Assembly: GCF_900176035.1 (NCBI RefSeq)
Contig: NZ_FWWT01000022.1
Span: 310,001-374,000 of the forward strand
Direction: 5' to 3'
DNA length: 64,000 nt
Source: Desulfonispora thiosulfatigenes DSM 11270
Lineage (GTDB): Bacteria; Bacillota; Peptococcia; Peptococcales; Desulfonisporaceae
Made by a program: the position numbers and the translations under genes. This document shows positions 1 through 8,327 of the stretch, piece by piece (position 1 is the stretch's first letter; each line of letters opens with the position of its first letter). The notes under the pieces are model-generated. The model was not told the DNA's origin. It did no database searches and was given only the letters and a program-made list of their open reading frames with translations.

Positions 1-562
1 AATAAAGGCTATAGACAAATTTGATTCTAGTTATAATGTCAAATTTTCAACTTATGCTGTTCCTATGATAGTTGGAGAAATTCGCAGATTTCTAAGGGAC
101 GATAGTACAATTAAAGTAAGCCGATCTTATAAGGAAATTTCGTATAAAGTACATAAATGTCGAGAGGAATTAACTGCTAAATTAAACAGAGACCCTAAAA
201 TTAGTGAAATAGCAGAAGTATTAGATTTAAAGATTGAAGATATAGTAACTGCCTTAGATGCTGTGCAGTCCCCTACTTCAATTCACGAAACTTTGTATCA
301 AGATGATGGTGACCCAATTTATGTTTTAGATCAATTATCAGATGAAAAAACATCGGGTGAACAATGGTTTGATCAAATCATTTTAAATGAAGTCCTGACA
401 AGTCTTCCTATCAAAGAAAGACAAATATTAGTTTTGCGATTTTTAAAAGACAAAACTCAAAATGAAGTTGCTAAAATTGTTGGTTTGTCACAGGTTCAAG
501 TTTCCCGTATTGAAAGACAAGCTTTAAAGGCAATTAGAGAACGGATGGATACAGGAAGCTAA
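1..562 (+). CDS. sigG: RNA polymerase sporulation sigma factor SigG, 3' part (5' end outside window)
   Basis: This is the forespore-specific late sigma factor, which directs core RNA polymerase to forespore genes. The reading frame is open from base 2, before the first ATG at 65, and gives NVKFSTYAVPMIVGEIRRFL, the typical region 2.4/3 junction of SigF/SigG. GDPIYVLDQLSDE in the middle is much closer to SigG than to SigF as I remember those proteins. Region 4 at the end has a helix-turn-helix (QNEVAKIVGLSQVQVSRIE). The 5' part, with core-binding region 2, lies left of the window. A strong terminator follows, so the gene ends its transcription unit. Assignment to SigG rather than SigF is by remembered similarity; membership of the family is certain. 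Confidence 0.88.
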   Translation, partial: IKAIDKFDSSYNVKFSTYAVPMIVGEIRRFLRDDSTIKVSRSYKEISYKVHKCREELTAKLNRDPKISEIAEVLDLKIEDIVTALDAVQSPTSIHETLYQDDGDPIYVLDQLSDEKTSGEQWFDQIILNEVLTSLPIKERQILVLRFLKDKTQNEVAKIVGLSQVQVSRIERQALKAIRERMDTGS

Positions 563-603
563 TTTGAAAATATGTGCAGTCTTTCTAATAGAAAATAATT
601 TTT

Positions 604-625
604 AGGGCTTAATAGCCCTTTTTTT
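604..625 (+). terminator. Intrinsic terminator after sigG
   Basis: A 6-bp stem, AGGGCT/AGCCCT, with a TAAT loop is followed by six T residues. It lies 40 bases after the sigG stop and separates sigG from the miaB promoter region. Confidence 0.85.
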
Positions 626-669
626 AATGCAAAAATAGAATGTTGATAATAGTTAAAGCAAGACAGGAA

Positions 670-688
670 TATGTATATATTTCCCAGG
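670..688. repeat. Dispersed intergenic repeat, copy 1
   Basis: TATGTATATATTTCCCAGG matches, with two or fewer differences in 19 bases, sequences at 50186-50204 and 52080-52098. All three lie between genes. The origin is unknown. Confidence 0.45.
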
Positions 689-728
689 TAATATTGAAAT
701 AGAGGGGTTTTTTTAAAAAATCATTATG

Positions 729-737
729 TGTTATAAT
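729..737 (+). promoter_or_regulatory. Probable extended -10 promoter for the miaB-ricA-mutS cluster
   Basis: TGTTATAAT is a perfect extended -10 element (TG, one base, TATAAT) about 100 bases before miaB. No good -35 box stands at 16-18 bases upstream, which is tolerated by extended -10 promoters. It is the best promoter-like sequence between the sigG terminator and miaB. Confidence 0.5.
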
Positions 738-834
738 GAAAATTAGTATATATTTAAGTACTTGTTAAATTATAAAATAAGTTTATCGGTAGATATTGTA
801 TATTTAATCTGGTAATAGATTTGGAGGTTCAGTA

Positions 835-2190
835 ATGCAAAACGGTAATAATTTTGAAATTGAAGAACACGCACAAACTTATTATATTCAAACTTTTGGC
901 TGTCAAATGAATGAAAGAGATACAGAAATTTTAGCAGGAATGCTCGAACAGTTATCATATAGTCCTAGTGCTAGTATAGAAAAGGCCGATATTATTTTAA
1001 TTAATACATGTTGTATCCGAGAAAAGGCAGAAAGTAAGGCGCTTAGTCAAATTGGGGAGTTAAAAAAATTTAAAAATAATAACCCTCATTTAATTATCGG
1101 GGTATGTGGTTGTATGGCTCAGCAAGAAGAGAAGGCCAAAGAAATTATGCGTTCATTACCTTATGTAGACTTTATTTTAGGTACTCATAATATTCATGAA
1201 CTTCCTGATGTGGTTAAAAAAATATGGGCAGAAAAACAAAACTATGTTTTAGTGTGGGACCAAGAAAAAGAGATAATTGAGAACTTGCCATATAAAAACA
1301 AATTTTCTTACAAAGCTTTAGTCAATATAACCTATGGTTGTAATAATTTTTGCACATATTGTATAGTTCCCTATGTTAGAGGCAGAGAAAGAAGCAGACA
1401 ATCAGAGTATATTTTAAAAGAAATAAGAGATATGGTTAATGATGGAGTAGTTGAGATAATGCTACTTGGGCAAAATGTAAACTCTTATGGCAAAGATTTT
1501 ACAGAGATTGAGTATGATTTTTCAGATTTAATTAGTGATATAAATGAAATAGAAGGTTTAAAAAGAATTAGATATATGACCTCGCATCCTCGTGACTTTA
1601 ATTTAAAATTAATTAAAACAATCGCTAAATGTGAAAAGGTTTGTCAGCATTTTCATTTACCAGTACAAGCAGGTAGTGATAAAATTTTAGCAAAGATGAA
1701 TAGAGGTTATACACAAGAGACTTATCTAAAATTAGTGGATAATATTAGAAAGTTCAATCCTAATGCTACAATAACTACAGATATAATAGTAGGATTTCCC
1801 GGCGAAACAGATGAGGATTTCCTGGAAACTTTAAATTTAGTTAAAAAGGTAAAATTTGATAGTGCATATACTTTTGTATATTCACCACGAAAAGGAACAC
1901 CAGCTGCAAATTTCCCAGATCAAATACCATTAGCTATAAAAAAAGAACGATTACAAACCTTAAATCAAATAATCAACGAACACAGTAGAGAAAAAAGTGA
2001 ACAATATCTAAACAAAGTGTATGAAGTTTTAGTAGAGGGACATAGTAAGAATAATGACCAAATGCTTTCCGGAAGAACAGAAAGTGCGAAAAATGTAATA
2101 TTTTCTGGAGATGATGAGTTAATAGGTAAAATTGTACCTGTATTAATAACTGAAGCTCAAACATGGATTTTAAAAGGTGAGTTGCAGTAA
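835..2190 (+). CDS. miaB: tRNA-2-methylthio-N6-dimethylallyladenosine synthase MiaB
   Basis: Radical SAM methylthiotransferase that adds a methylthio group to i6A37 of tRNAs reading codons that begin with U. The 451 residues show the full family plan. The N-terminal UPF0004 domain starts YIQTFGCQMNERD and has three cluster cysteines (TFGC, INTCC, CGC). The radical SAM motif is CNNFCTYC near residue 180. The C-terminal TRAM domain contains the stretch around VLVEGHSKNNDQMLSGRT. Start ATG is placed 7 bases after GGAGG (823-827). The order miaB, ricA-like, mutS, mutL resembles the Bacillus ymcB-ymcA-(cotE)-mutS-mutL region. miaA, which makes the i6A substrate, is 9 kb downstream in the same direction. 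Confidence 0.97.
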   Translation: MQNGNNFEIEEHAQTYYIQTFGCQMNERDTEILAGMLEQLSYSPSASIEKADIILINTCCIREKAESKALSQIGELKKFKNNNPHLIIGVCGCMAQQEEKAKEIMRSLPYVDFILGTHNIHELPDVVKKIWAEKQNYVLVWDQEKEIIENLPYKNKFSYKALVNITYGCNNFCTYCIVPYVRGRERSRQSEYILKEIRDMVNDGVVEIMLLGQNVNSYGKDFTEIEYDFSDLISDINEIEGLKRIRYMTSHPRDFNLKLIKTIAKCEKVCQHFHLPVQAGSDKILAKMNRGYTQETYLKLVDNIRKFNPNATITTDIIVGFPGETDEDFLETLNLVKKVKFDSAYTFVYSPRKGTPAANFPDQIPLAIKKERLQTLNQIINEHSREKSEQYLNKVYEVLVEGHSKNNDQMLSGRTESAKNVIFSGDDELIGKIVPVLITEAQTWILKGELQ

Positions 2191-2236
2191 CTAGAAAAAA
2201 ATTATACAATAGAGAAATACTATGGAGGTGTTAAAT

Positions 2237-2608
2237 ATGCAAATTTTAGACAAAGCAAAAGAATTAGCAGACGCAATTAGAAATTCTGAAGAATTAAAGG
2301 CAGTACGTGAAGGTGAAATGGCTATATCAGCTGATCCTGAAGCACAAAAAATTATTGAGGAATACCAAAACTTGCAAAAAGAGGTACATACTCAAGGATT
2401 ACAAGAATTAACTGCTGAATTAAAAGAACAAGCAGATTCTATTGAAGAAAAAATGTCTAAGAATCAAACATTAGTTGATTACTTAGGTGCGCAAGAAAAA
2501 TTAGATAATATTTTAGGTCAATTAAATAACATGATTAATAACGCTTTAACTCAACAAAACGAAGAAGGATGTACTAGTTGTTCAAGTTGTTGTGGTAGTT
2601 GTTCTTAA
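2237..2608 (+). CDS. RicA/YmcA-like protein (YlbF/YmcA family) with cysteine-rich tail
   Basis: Helical YlbF/YmcA family protein of 123 residues. In Bacillus, RicA (YmcA) acts with RicF and RicT in a complex that binds Fe-S clusters and supports RNase Y-dependent mRNA processing, sporulation and competence. Position right after miaB matches B. subtilis ymcA. The protein ends with six cysteines in a short tail, CTSCSSCCGSC, a likely metal or Fe-S ligand set. The start at 2237 is chosen because GGAGGTG at 2225-2231 is its ribosome binding site; an ATG at 2222 overlaps that site and is unlikely. The family is clear; which member (RicA or RicF) is inferred from gene order. Confidence 0.8.
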   Translation: MQILDKAKELADAIRNSEELKAVREGEMAISADPEAQKIIEEYQNLQKEVHTQGLQELTAELKEQADSIEEKMSKNQTLVDYLGAQEKLDNILGQLNNMINNALTQQNEEGCTSCSSCCGSCS

Positions 2609-2616
2609 GAAAACTT

Positions 2617-2646
2617 ATATAAGGAGATTTTTTAATCTCCTTATAT
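2617..2646 (+). terminator. Hairpin after ricA-like gene, possible weak terminator
   Basis: A 12-bp perfect stem, ATATAAGGAGAT/ATCTCCTTATAT, lies between the ricA-like gene and mutS. The T-run after it is short and interrupted (TTTCTT), so it may slow or only partly stop transcription, and mutS could still be expressed from the miaB promoter. The stem also holds an AGGAG sequence, but this is too far from the mutS start to serve it. Confidence 0.55.
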
Positions 2647-2676
2647 TTCTTATATAGTAAAACTTGGAGGAGTAAA

Positions 2677-5325
2677 ATGTTTAGTAGCACACCTATGTTG
2701 ATACAATATCAAGAAATAAAAAATAGTTATAAAGATTGTATTTTGTTTTATAGATTAGGTGATTTTTATGAAATGTTTGGTAGTGATGCAGAAGTTGCCA
2801 GTAAAGTATTAGAAATTGCTTTAACCTCTAGAGAGGCAGGAAAGGGAAGACGCATACCTATGTGCGGCGTGCCATTTCATTCAGCTGATAACTATATAGC
2901 AAAATTAATTAACAATGATTATAAAGTTGCAATTTGTGAACAAATGGAAGATCCTAAAAAAAGTAAAGGCATCGTAAAAAGAGATGTTGTTAGAATTATT
3001 ACTCCTGGAACAGTATTAGAAAACAATCTCTTACATGAAGAGAATAATAATTTTCTAGTATGTATCACTAAAGGTGAAAACTCTTTTGGTTTAGCTGCGG
3101 TGGATATTTCTACTGGAGAATTTTATACTAGTGAAATTAATAAAAAAGAAGATTTAATCAATGAAGTTCTTCGTTATACACCTGCAGAATGTATTACATC
3201 CAAAACTCAATTTGAACTTGATCAATTACCTAATTCAGTTAAAATAAGCTATCATTATGATTATGCTTTTAAAGGTGATTACTGTAAAAAAATACTCTTA
3301 GAACATTTTAATTTAAATACTTTACAAAGTATTGGATTGGAAAATTTTCCTGAGGCGATCAAAGCATCAGGTGCTGTACTGGATTATTTGATATCTACTC
3401 AAAAAAATCCACCTGGTAATATCGAAAAGCTTAAAATTTATCACATTGAAGATAATATGTATTTAGATTTTGCCACTAAAAAAAATCTAGAACTAATTCA
3501 ACCAATTAACATACAAGAAAAAAACAGTACTTTACTCTCTGTTTTAGATAAAACAGTTACGCCTTTAGGTGCGCGTATGCTTAAATCATGGCTGACGAAA
3601 CCTTTGGTTAATAAAGAGGAAATTCAAAACAGATTAAATGCTAATGAAGAATTGGTTAATAATTTAGATTTACGCATGAAATTACGTAAGCTGTTAGATT
3701 CAATTTATGACTTAGAAAGAATTATTGCTAAAATTTCATTTGGTAATGCTAATGCCAAAGACTTACTAGCCTTGAAAAATTCTTTGGAAATTTTACCAAA
3801 GGTAAAAACTATTTTAGAACAAGCAAAATCTTATTTACTTAAACAAACATATGAGCAATTTGATGATTTAAATGATATTTACTCTTTATTAGAAAAAGCA
3901 TTATATCCTGATCCTCCATTTTCAGTACGTGAAGGAAATCTTATCAATGATAATTATAATGAAGAAATTGATTACCTTAGATCAATTACTAGGGACGGTA
4001 AAGAGTGGATACTAAAATTAGAACAAGAAGAAAAGCAAATTTCTGGAATTAAGTCTTTAAAAATTGGTTATAACAAAATCTTTGGCTATTACATAGAAAT
4101 AACAAAAAGCTATTTGCATTTAGTACCTGAGCATTATATCAGAAAGCAAACCTTAGCTAATGCCGAACGTTTCATAACCCCAGAATTAAAAGAAAAAGAA
4201 GCTTTGGTTTTAGGTGCAGATGATAAATTAAAAGAATTAGAATATCAAACATTTATTATGTTAAGAGAAGAAATTAAAGCGTTTAATTTCCGCATCTTAG
4301 CTATGGCAAAAATTATTGCAGAACTTGATTGTCTGGCATCGTTAGCACAAGTAGCTGTAACAGAAAATTATATTAAGCCAGAAATTTCAAATAATACAAA
4401 CTTCAATATTAGTAATTGTCGTCATCCTGTAGTAGAGAAAAAACTTGCTGAACAATGGTTTATACCTAATGATATAAATATGAATTCTGATAATCACCGG
4501 TTTTTAATAATAACCGGTCCAAATATGGGCGGAAAAAGTACCTATTGCCGAAGTGTAGCTCTTGCAAGTATTTTAATGCAAATAGGAAGTTTTATACCTG
4601 CTGATAAGGCCGAATTACCAATAGTTGATCGAGTCTTTGCACGGGTAGGGGCTAATGATAATTTAAGTACAGGCCAAAGTACTTTCATGGTTGAAATGAG
4701 CGAAGTAGCTAATATAATTAATAATGCTACCAAGGATAGCCTGATAATTCTTGATGAAGTAGGCAGAGGGACAAGTACCTATGATGGATTATCCATAGCC
4801 TGGTCATTAACAGAATATATTCATAATATCATTAAAGCAAAAACATTATTTGCGACACATTATCATGAATTAATTACATTAGAAGAAAAATTAAATGGAG
4901 TAAAAAACTATAGCGTTTCTGTAAAGGAAGAGGGTGATGATATTGTTTTTATCAGAAAAATCATCTCAGGTGGGGCTGACAGAAGTTATGGTATACAGGT
5001 CGCAAAGCTTGCAGGTTTACCATCTACAATAATCGAAAGATCAAAAGATATTTTAAGTACATTAGAACAAAAACCTGAACAGACACAGCTGAGTTTTAAA
5101 GAAACTGAGTATAAAGAAGAAATGTTAAAGATAAAAGAAATACAAGAATTAAAGAGCAAACATGAATTAAATACTAAACAAGGCATAAATACTAAACAAG
5201 ATATAAATAGTAAACATGAAAATGTCCTGAAACAATTAGAAAAAATAGATTTATTAAATATTACCCCACTAGAAGCTATTAATACTTTATACAAATTACA
5301 AAATAGTTTAAAAAGTGAGGATTGA
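2677..5325 (+). CDS. mutS: DNA mismatch repair protein MutS
   Basis: Recognises base mismatches and small loops and recruits MutL. It has 882 residues, normal for MutS1. Seen in order: N-terminal mismatch-binding domain with the Phe-X-Glu motif inside GDFYEMFG (about residues 28-35), connector, core and clamp domains, then the ATPase domain with Walker A GPNMGGKST (about 614-622) and Walker B DEVGRGTSTYDG. RBS GGAGGAG precedes the ATG. Unusual: residues about 827-850, in the variable linker before the C-terminal end, are four tandem 6-residue units (SKHELN, TKQGIN, TKQDIN, SKHENV) encoded by four 18-bp repeats at 5155-5226. mutL follows three genes later. Confidence 0.97.
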   Translation: MFSSTPMLIQYQEIKNSYKDCILFYRLGDFYEMFGSDAEVASKVLEIALTSREAGKGRRIPMCGVPFHSADNYIAKLINNDYKVAICEQMEDPKKSKGIVKRDVVRIITPGTVLENNLLHEENNNFLVCITKGENSFGLAAVDISTGEFYTSEINKKEDLINEVLRYTPAECITSKTQFELDQLPNSVKISYHYDYAFKGDYCKKILLEHFNLNTLQSIGLENFPEAIKASGAVLDYLISTQKNPPGNIEKLKIYHIEDNMYLDFATKKNLELIQPINIQEKNSTLLSVLDKTVTPLGARMLKSWLTKPLVNKEEIQNRLNANEELVNNLDLRMKLRKLLDSIYDLERIIAKISFGNANAKDLLALKNSLEILPKVKTILEQAKSYLLKQTYEQFDDLNDIYSLLEKALYPDPPFSVREGNLINDNYNEEIDYLRSITRDGKEWILKLEQEEKQISGIKSLKIGYNKIFGYYIEITKSYLHLVPEHYIRKQTLANAERFITPELKEKEALVLGADDKLKELEYQTFIMLREEIKAFNFRILAMAKIIAELDCLASLAQVAVTENYIKPEISNNTNFNISNCRHPVVEKKLAEQWFIPNDINMNSDNHRFLIITGPNMGGKSTYCRSVALASILMQIGSFIPADKAELPIVDRVFARVGANDNLSTGQSTFMVEMSEVANIINNATKDSLIILDEVGRGTSTYDGLSIAWSLTEYIHNIIKAKTLFATHYHELITLEEKLNGVKNYSVSVKEEGDDIVFIRKIISGGADRSYGIQVAKLAGLPSTIIERSKDILSTLEQKPEQTQLSFKETEYKEEMLKIKEIQELKSKHELNTKQGINTKQDINSKHENVLKQLEKIDLLNITPLEAINTLYKLQNSLKSED
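5155..5226 (+). repeat. Four tandem 18-bp repeats inside mutS
   Basis: Units at 5155, 5173, 5191 and 5209. Units 2 and 3 differ at two positions (ACTAAACAAGGCATAAAT against ACTAAACAAGATATAAAT); units 1 and 4 are more diverged. The period is a multiple of three, so changes in copy number would keep the reading frame. Confidence 0.8.
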
Positions 5326-5329
5326 AAAT

Positions 5330-7012
5330 ATGTATATTGGTATAGATGTCGGTGGCACATTTACTGATGGAGTTTTAATAGAAAATAATCGCGTTTTAAA
5401 AGATTTTAAGGTAAATACAAATAAAGATAATTTATTAGAAAGTATAACTCAGACTTTAGATAAATTACTTGATGATGTTAACAAAGATAATGTACAAAGA
5501 ATTGTAGTTAGCACCACTTTAATGACGAATCTAATTTTAGAAAACAAATATGATCCAACTGGCCTTTTATTTTTAGCTGGATCAAGTATAAATATAAGTG
5601 AATTAACAATACCTTTTGCGTATAAGATAGCATCCGGAAATATAGATTTTCAAGGAAGAATACTAGAAGATATAGATGAAAATGAAATTATCAGGTGCGT
5701 TAAAGAACTAATTAAAGAAAAATATATTATTAACTTAGGAATTATTAGCAAGTTTTCCACGCGAAATCCTGATTTAGAATTAAAGGCAAAGAAAATAATC
5801 AAAGAACATTTTCCAAAGCTTAATATTCTTTCAAGTCATGAAGTTTCAGGTCAACTTAATTTTAAAAGGAGAGCTATGAACTTAGGCTTAACTTTAGCAA
5901 GTGGGGAATTGTTTACAACATTCACTACTTCTTTACAAGAAGCATTAAAGCTTAGAAACTTAAAATGTCCAGGTTACATTCTTAAAGCTGATGGTGGGGT
6001 AGTCCCGATTAACTCTGCTCATAAATTTGCTGTAGATACTATCTTCTCTGGACCTGCTGCAAGTTGTTTTGGGGCTAAAGCACTCTTAGGAGAAGATTCG
6101 ACTGCTGTAGTTATTGATATAGGTGGAACGACAACCGATTTAAGTTTGGTTTTAGATGCGATTCCATTATATGCTTCTAAAGGAGCCAAGATAAATAATA
6201 TATATACACATGTTCGTTCTTTAGCGGTCAACTCACTCCCTATTGGGGGGGATACAAGTATTATTTTAAAAGGCAATGAAGTTTCATTATCCTTTAAAAA
6301 AGAAGGAATTCCGGCTTGTCTAGGAGGAAATAATCCAACAGTAACCGATTGTTTAAGGGTTTTAAATCTTTCAGACTTTGGTGATAAAGACAAAGCAGAA
6401 AGTTCTTTAGATAAGTTGGCAAAAGAGGTTAATTTAACTAGTGCTCAGTTAGCCCAAAAGGCTATGGATTTAGTCGTTTCATTAATTCAAGATGGAATTG
6501 AATTAATGTATATTAGCTGGCAAAATGAACCTCGTTATCGTATTTGGCAATTACTACATACTAACAATAATAGGCTAAACAATATAATTGCTTTAGGAGG
6601 CCCTAGTGCCCCAATTGGTAAACTAATTTCTCGTAGAATGAGATTAAATAATATCTATTATCCAGTGTGTAATGTAGCTAATGCGATTGGAGCTGCACTT
6701 GCTTTACCTAATTATGAAGAAAATATTAGAATAAATACTACTAAAAAAGAAATTTCAACTAGTTGGGGTTATTTTTCAAAACAAAATATGCCTCAAAGAT
6801 TATCTAAGGAAGATGCAATAAATCTTTCCAAGCAGATTTTTAGGGAATATTTAAGTGAATTTAATATTAAAGAATCTCCTGAAATATATCAATATGAAGT
6901 TTTTAATATGATAAGAAACATGCATACGAGTGGACAAATCCATGAAATTAAGATAGGAATTACTCCACAAATTATTGGAAATATAAACCTGCGGAGGTAT
7001 CCTCATGAGTAA
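5330..7012 (+). CDS. Hydantoinase/oxoprolinase family protein (HyuA-like, ASKHA fold)
   Basis: ATP-dependent cyclic amide hydrolase family (5-oxoprolinase or N-methylhydantoinase subunit A); the actual substrate cannot be told. The 560 residues begin with the phosphate-binding motif YIGIDVGGTFTDG, followed by the hydantoinase N region and a second ASKHA signature VVIDIGGTTTDLSLV near residue 265. It is shorter than the usual 650-700 residue HyuA, and no HyuB-like partner is next to it. ATG 5330 was preferred to an in-frame GTG at 5315 because GTGAGG at 5315-5320 serves as its RBS; it lies 4 bases after the mutS stop. It overlaps the next gene by 8 bases, so it is probably co-translated with the deacetylase-like protein. 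Confidence 0.82.
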   Translation: MYIGIDVGGTFTDGVLIENNRVLKDFKVNTNKDNLLESITQTLDKLLDDVNKDNVQRIVVSTTLMTNLILENKYDPTGLLFLAGSSINISELTIPFAYKIASGNIDFQGRILEDIDENEIIRCVKELIKEKYIINLGIISKFSTRNPDLELKAKKIIKEHFPKLNILSSHEVSGQLNFKRRAMNLGLTLASGELFTTFTTSLQEALKLRNLKCPGYILKADGGVVPINSAHKFAVDTIFSGPAASCFGAKALLGEDSTAVVIDIGGTTTDLSLVLDAIPLYASKGAKINNIYTHVRSLAVNSLPIGGDTSIILKGNEVSLSFKKEGIPACLGGNNPTVTDCLRVLNLSDFGDKDKAESSLDKLAKEVNLTSAQLAQKAMDLVVSLIQDGIELMYISWQNEPRYRIWQLLHTNNNRLNNIIALGGPSAPIGKLISRRMRLNNIYYPVCNVANAIGAALALPNYEENIRINTTKKEISTSWGYFSKQNMPQRLSKEDAINLSKQIFREYLSEFNIKESPEIYQYEVFNMIRNMHTSGQIHEIKIGITPQIIGNINLRRYPHE

Positions 7013-8327
7013 TAAAACAGGATTAATCTTTTTTCCAGCTTTTGATTGGTCTATTTCTCCTACTCATCCTGAAAGAGAAGAAAGATTATTGTATACCAGA
7101 GATCAAATTATTGAAGAAGGTTTATTAGATTTAGAGGAAATAATCGAGTATAAAGCACAAATGACTACTGAACTTGATATAAAGAGAGTTCATTTTTGTA
7201 TTCCTACGGTTAATAATGTTGTTACAGATGCACATTTAGTAGCAGCAGGTTCGGCAATTGCCTTAGGGGAAGCCTGGCATAACAAAGAAGTCTCAAATTC
7301 TTTTGCTTTAGTACGTCCTCCAGGACATCATGCTATGCATATTACTTACGGAAATCGAGGCTTTTGCAATATTAATAATGAGGCTATCTTGGTAGAATAT
7401 TTACGTAAAAAATATGGATATAAAAAAATAGCCATTATTGATACTGATGTGCACCATGGAGATGGAACTCAAGATATATTTTATCATGATCCAGATGTGC
7501 TTTTTATTTCTTTACATCAAGACGGACGCACCTTATATCCTGGAACAGGATTTATGAATGAATTAGGAGGTCCTAATGCTTTTGCTAAAACTATAAATAT
7601 ACCATTACCACCAGGAACAGGTGATCAAGGAATAGATTATGTGCTTGATAATTTAATTCTACCTATATTAGATGATTTTAAGCCTGAGATAATTATTAAC
7701 TCAGCTGGTCAGGATAATCATTTTACTGATCCACTTGCGAATATGAATGTTACGGCTTATGGTTATGGTAGGTTAAATCAAAAGTTAAATCCTGATATTT
7801 GTGTACTAGAAGGTGGATATGCAGTTGAAACAGCTTTACCTTATGTGAATATGGCTATTATTTTAGCCTTAGCAGGTAAAGACTATTCTTATATTAAAGA
7901 ACCAGGATTAAAAGAGCAAAATTTAACCGAATCAGAAAAGACACTTAAATACCTTAAAGACTTTACTGTCAAAATGATGAGTATTTGGAAAAATAGAGAC
8001 AAAATAGATTTAACTGAAATCTTTGGCTCTAAAGATATTTATACAAAAAGCAAAGAAATATATTATGATACGGATAATCTTTTAGAAGAACAAGAAGAAA
8101 GTATTTATAAATGTACTGAATGTGCAGGATTATTAACCTATGTATCGTATTTAAAAAAGTCTGCCAAAAACCTTTGTATTTCTATACCTATATATGCATG
8201 TAATGAATGTCTAAAGAAAGGTAAAAGTTTATTTGAAAATGCATGTAAAGATAATTTTTATCATCAGGTGTTTTTGCAAAATAAGGCAGAAGACATGTAC
8301 TTAACTAAGGATGATGTAAATGGGTAA
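7005..8327 (+). CDS. Histone deacetylase family protein with C-terminal zinc ribbon
   Basis: Zinc amidohydrolase of the arginase/deacetylase fold (AcuC, acetylpolyamine amidohydrolase, class II HDAC-like). Active-site motifs are intact: RPPGHHAM with the His pair, DTDVHHGDGTQ with Asp and His zinc ligands, a further INSAGQDNHFTDPLA segment with the second Asp, and LEGGYAVE. Residues about 370-405 add a domain with two CxxC pairs (CTEC and CNEC), a probable zinc ribbon not found in simple AcuC proteins. GGAGGT precedes the ATG. It overlaps both neighbours by 8 bases, between the hydantoinase-like gene and mutL. Substrate is unknown: acetylated protein, polyamine or another acylated amine are all possible. 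Confidence 0.85.
   Translation: MSNKTGLIFFPAFDWSISPTHPEREERLLYTRDQIIEEGLLDLEEIIEYKAQMTTELDIKRVHFCIPTVNNVVTDAHLVAAGSAIALGEAWHNKEVSNSFALVRPPGHHAMHITYGNRGFCNINNEAILVEYLRKKYGYKKIAIIDTDVHHGDGTQDIFYHDPDVLFISLHQDGRTLYPGTGFMNELGGPNAFAKTINIPLPPGTGDQGIDYVLDNLILPILDDFKPEIIINSAGQDNHFTDPLANMNVTAYGYGRLNQKLNPDICVLEGGYAVETALPYVNMAIILALAGKDYSYIKEPGLKEQNLTESEKTLKYLKDFTVKMMSIWKNRDKIDLTEIFGSKDIYTKSKEIYYDTDNLLEEQEESIYKCTECAGLLTYVSYLKKSAKNLCISIPIYACNECLKKGKSLFENACKDNFYHQVFLQNKAEDMYLTKDDVNG

Noticed and set aside
4986-5360. Minus-strand ORF of 124 codons opposite mutS
   Set aside because: Shadow of mutS repeats, Cys/Phe-rich composition, no RBS.
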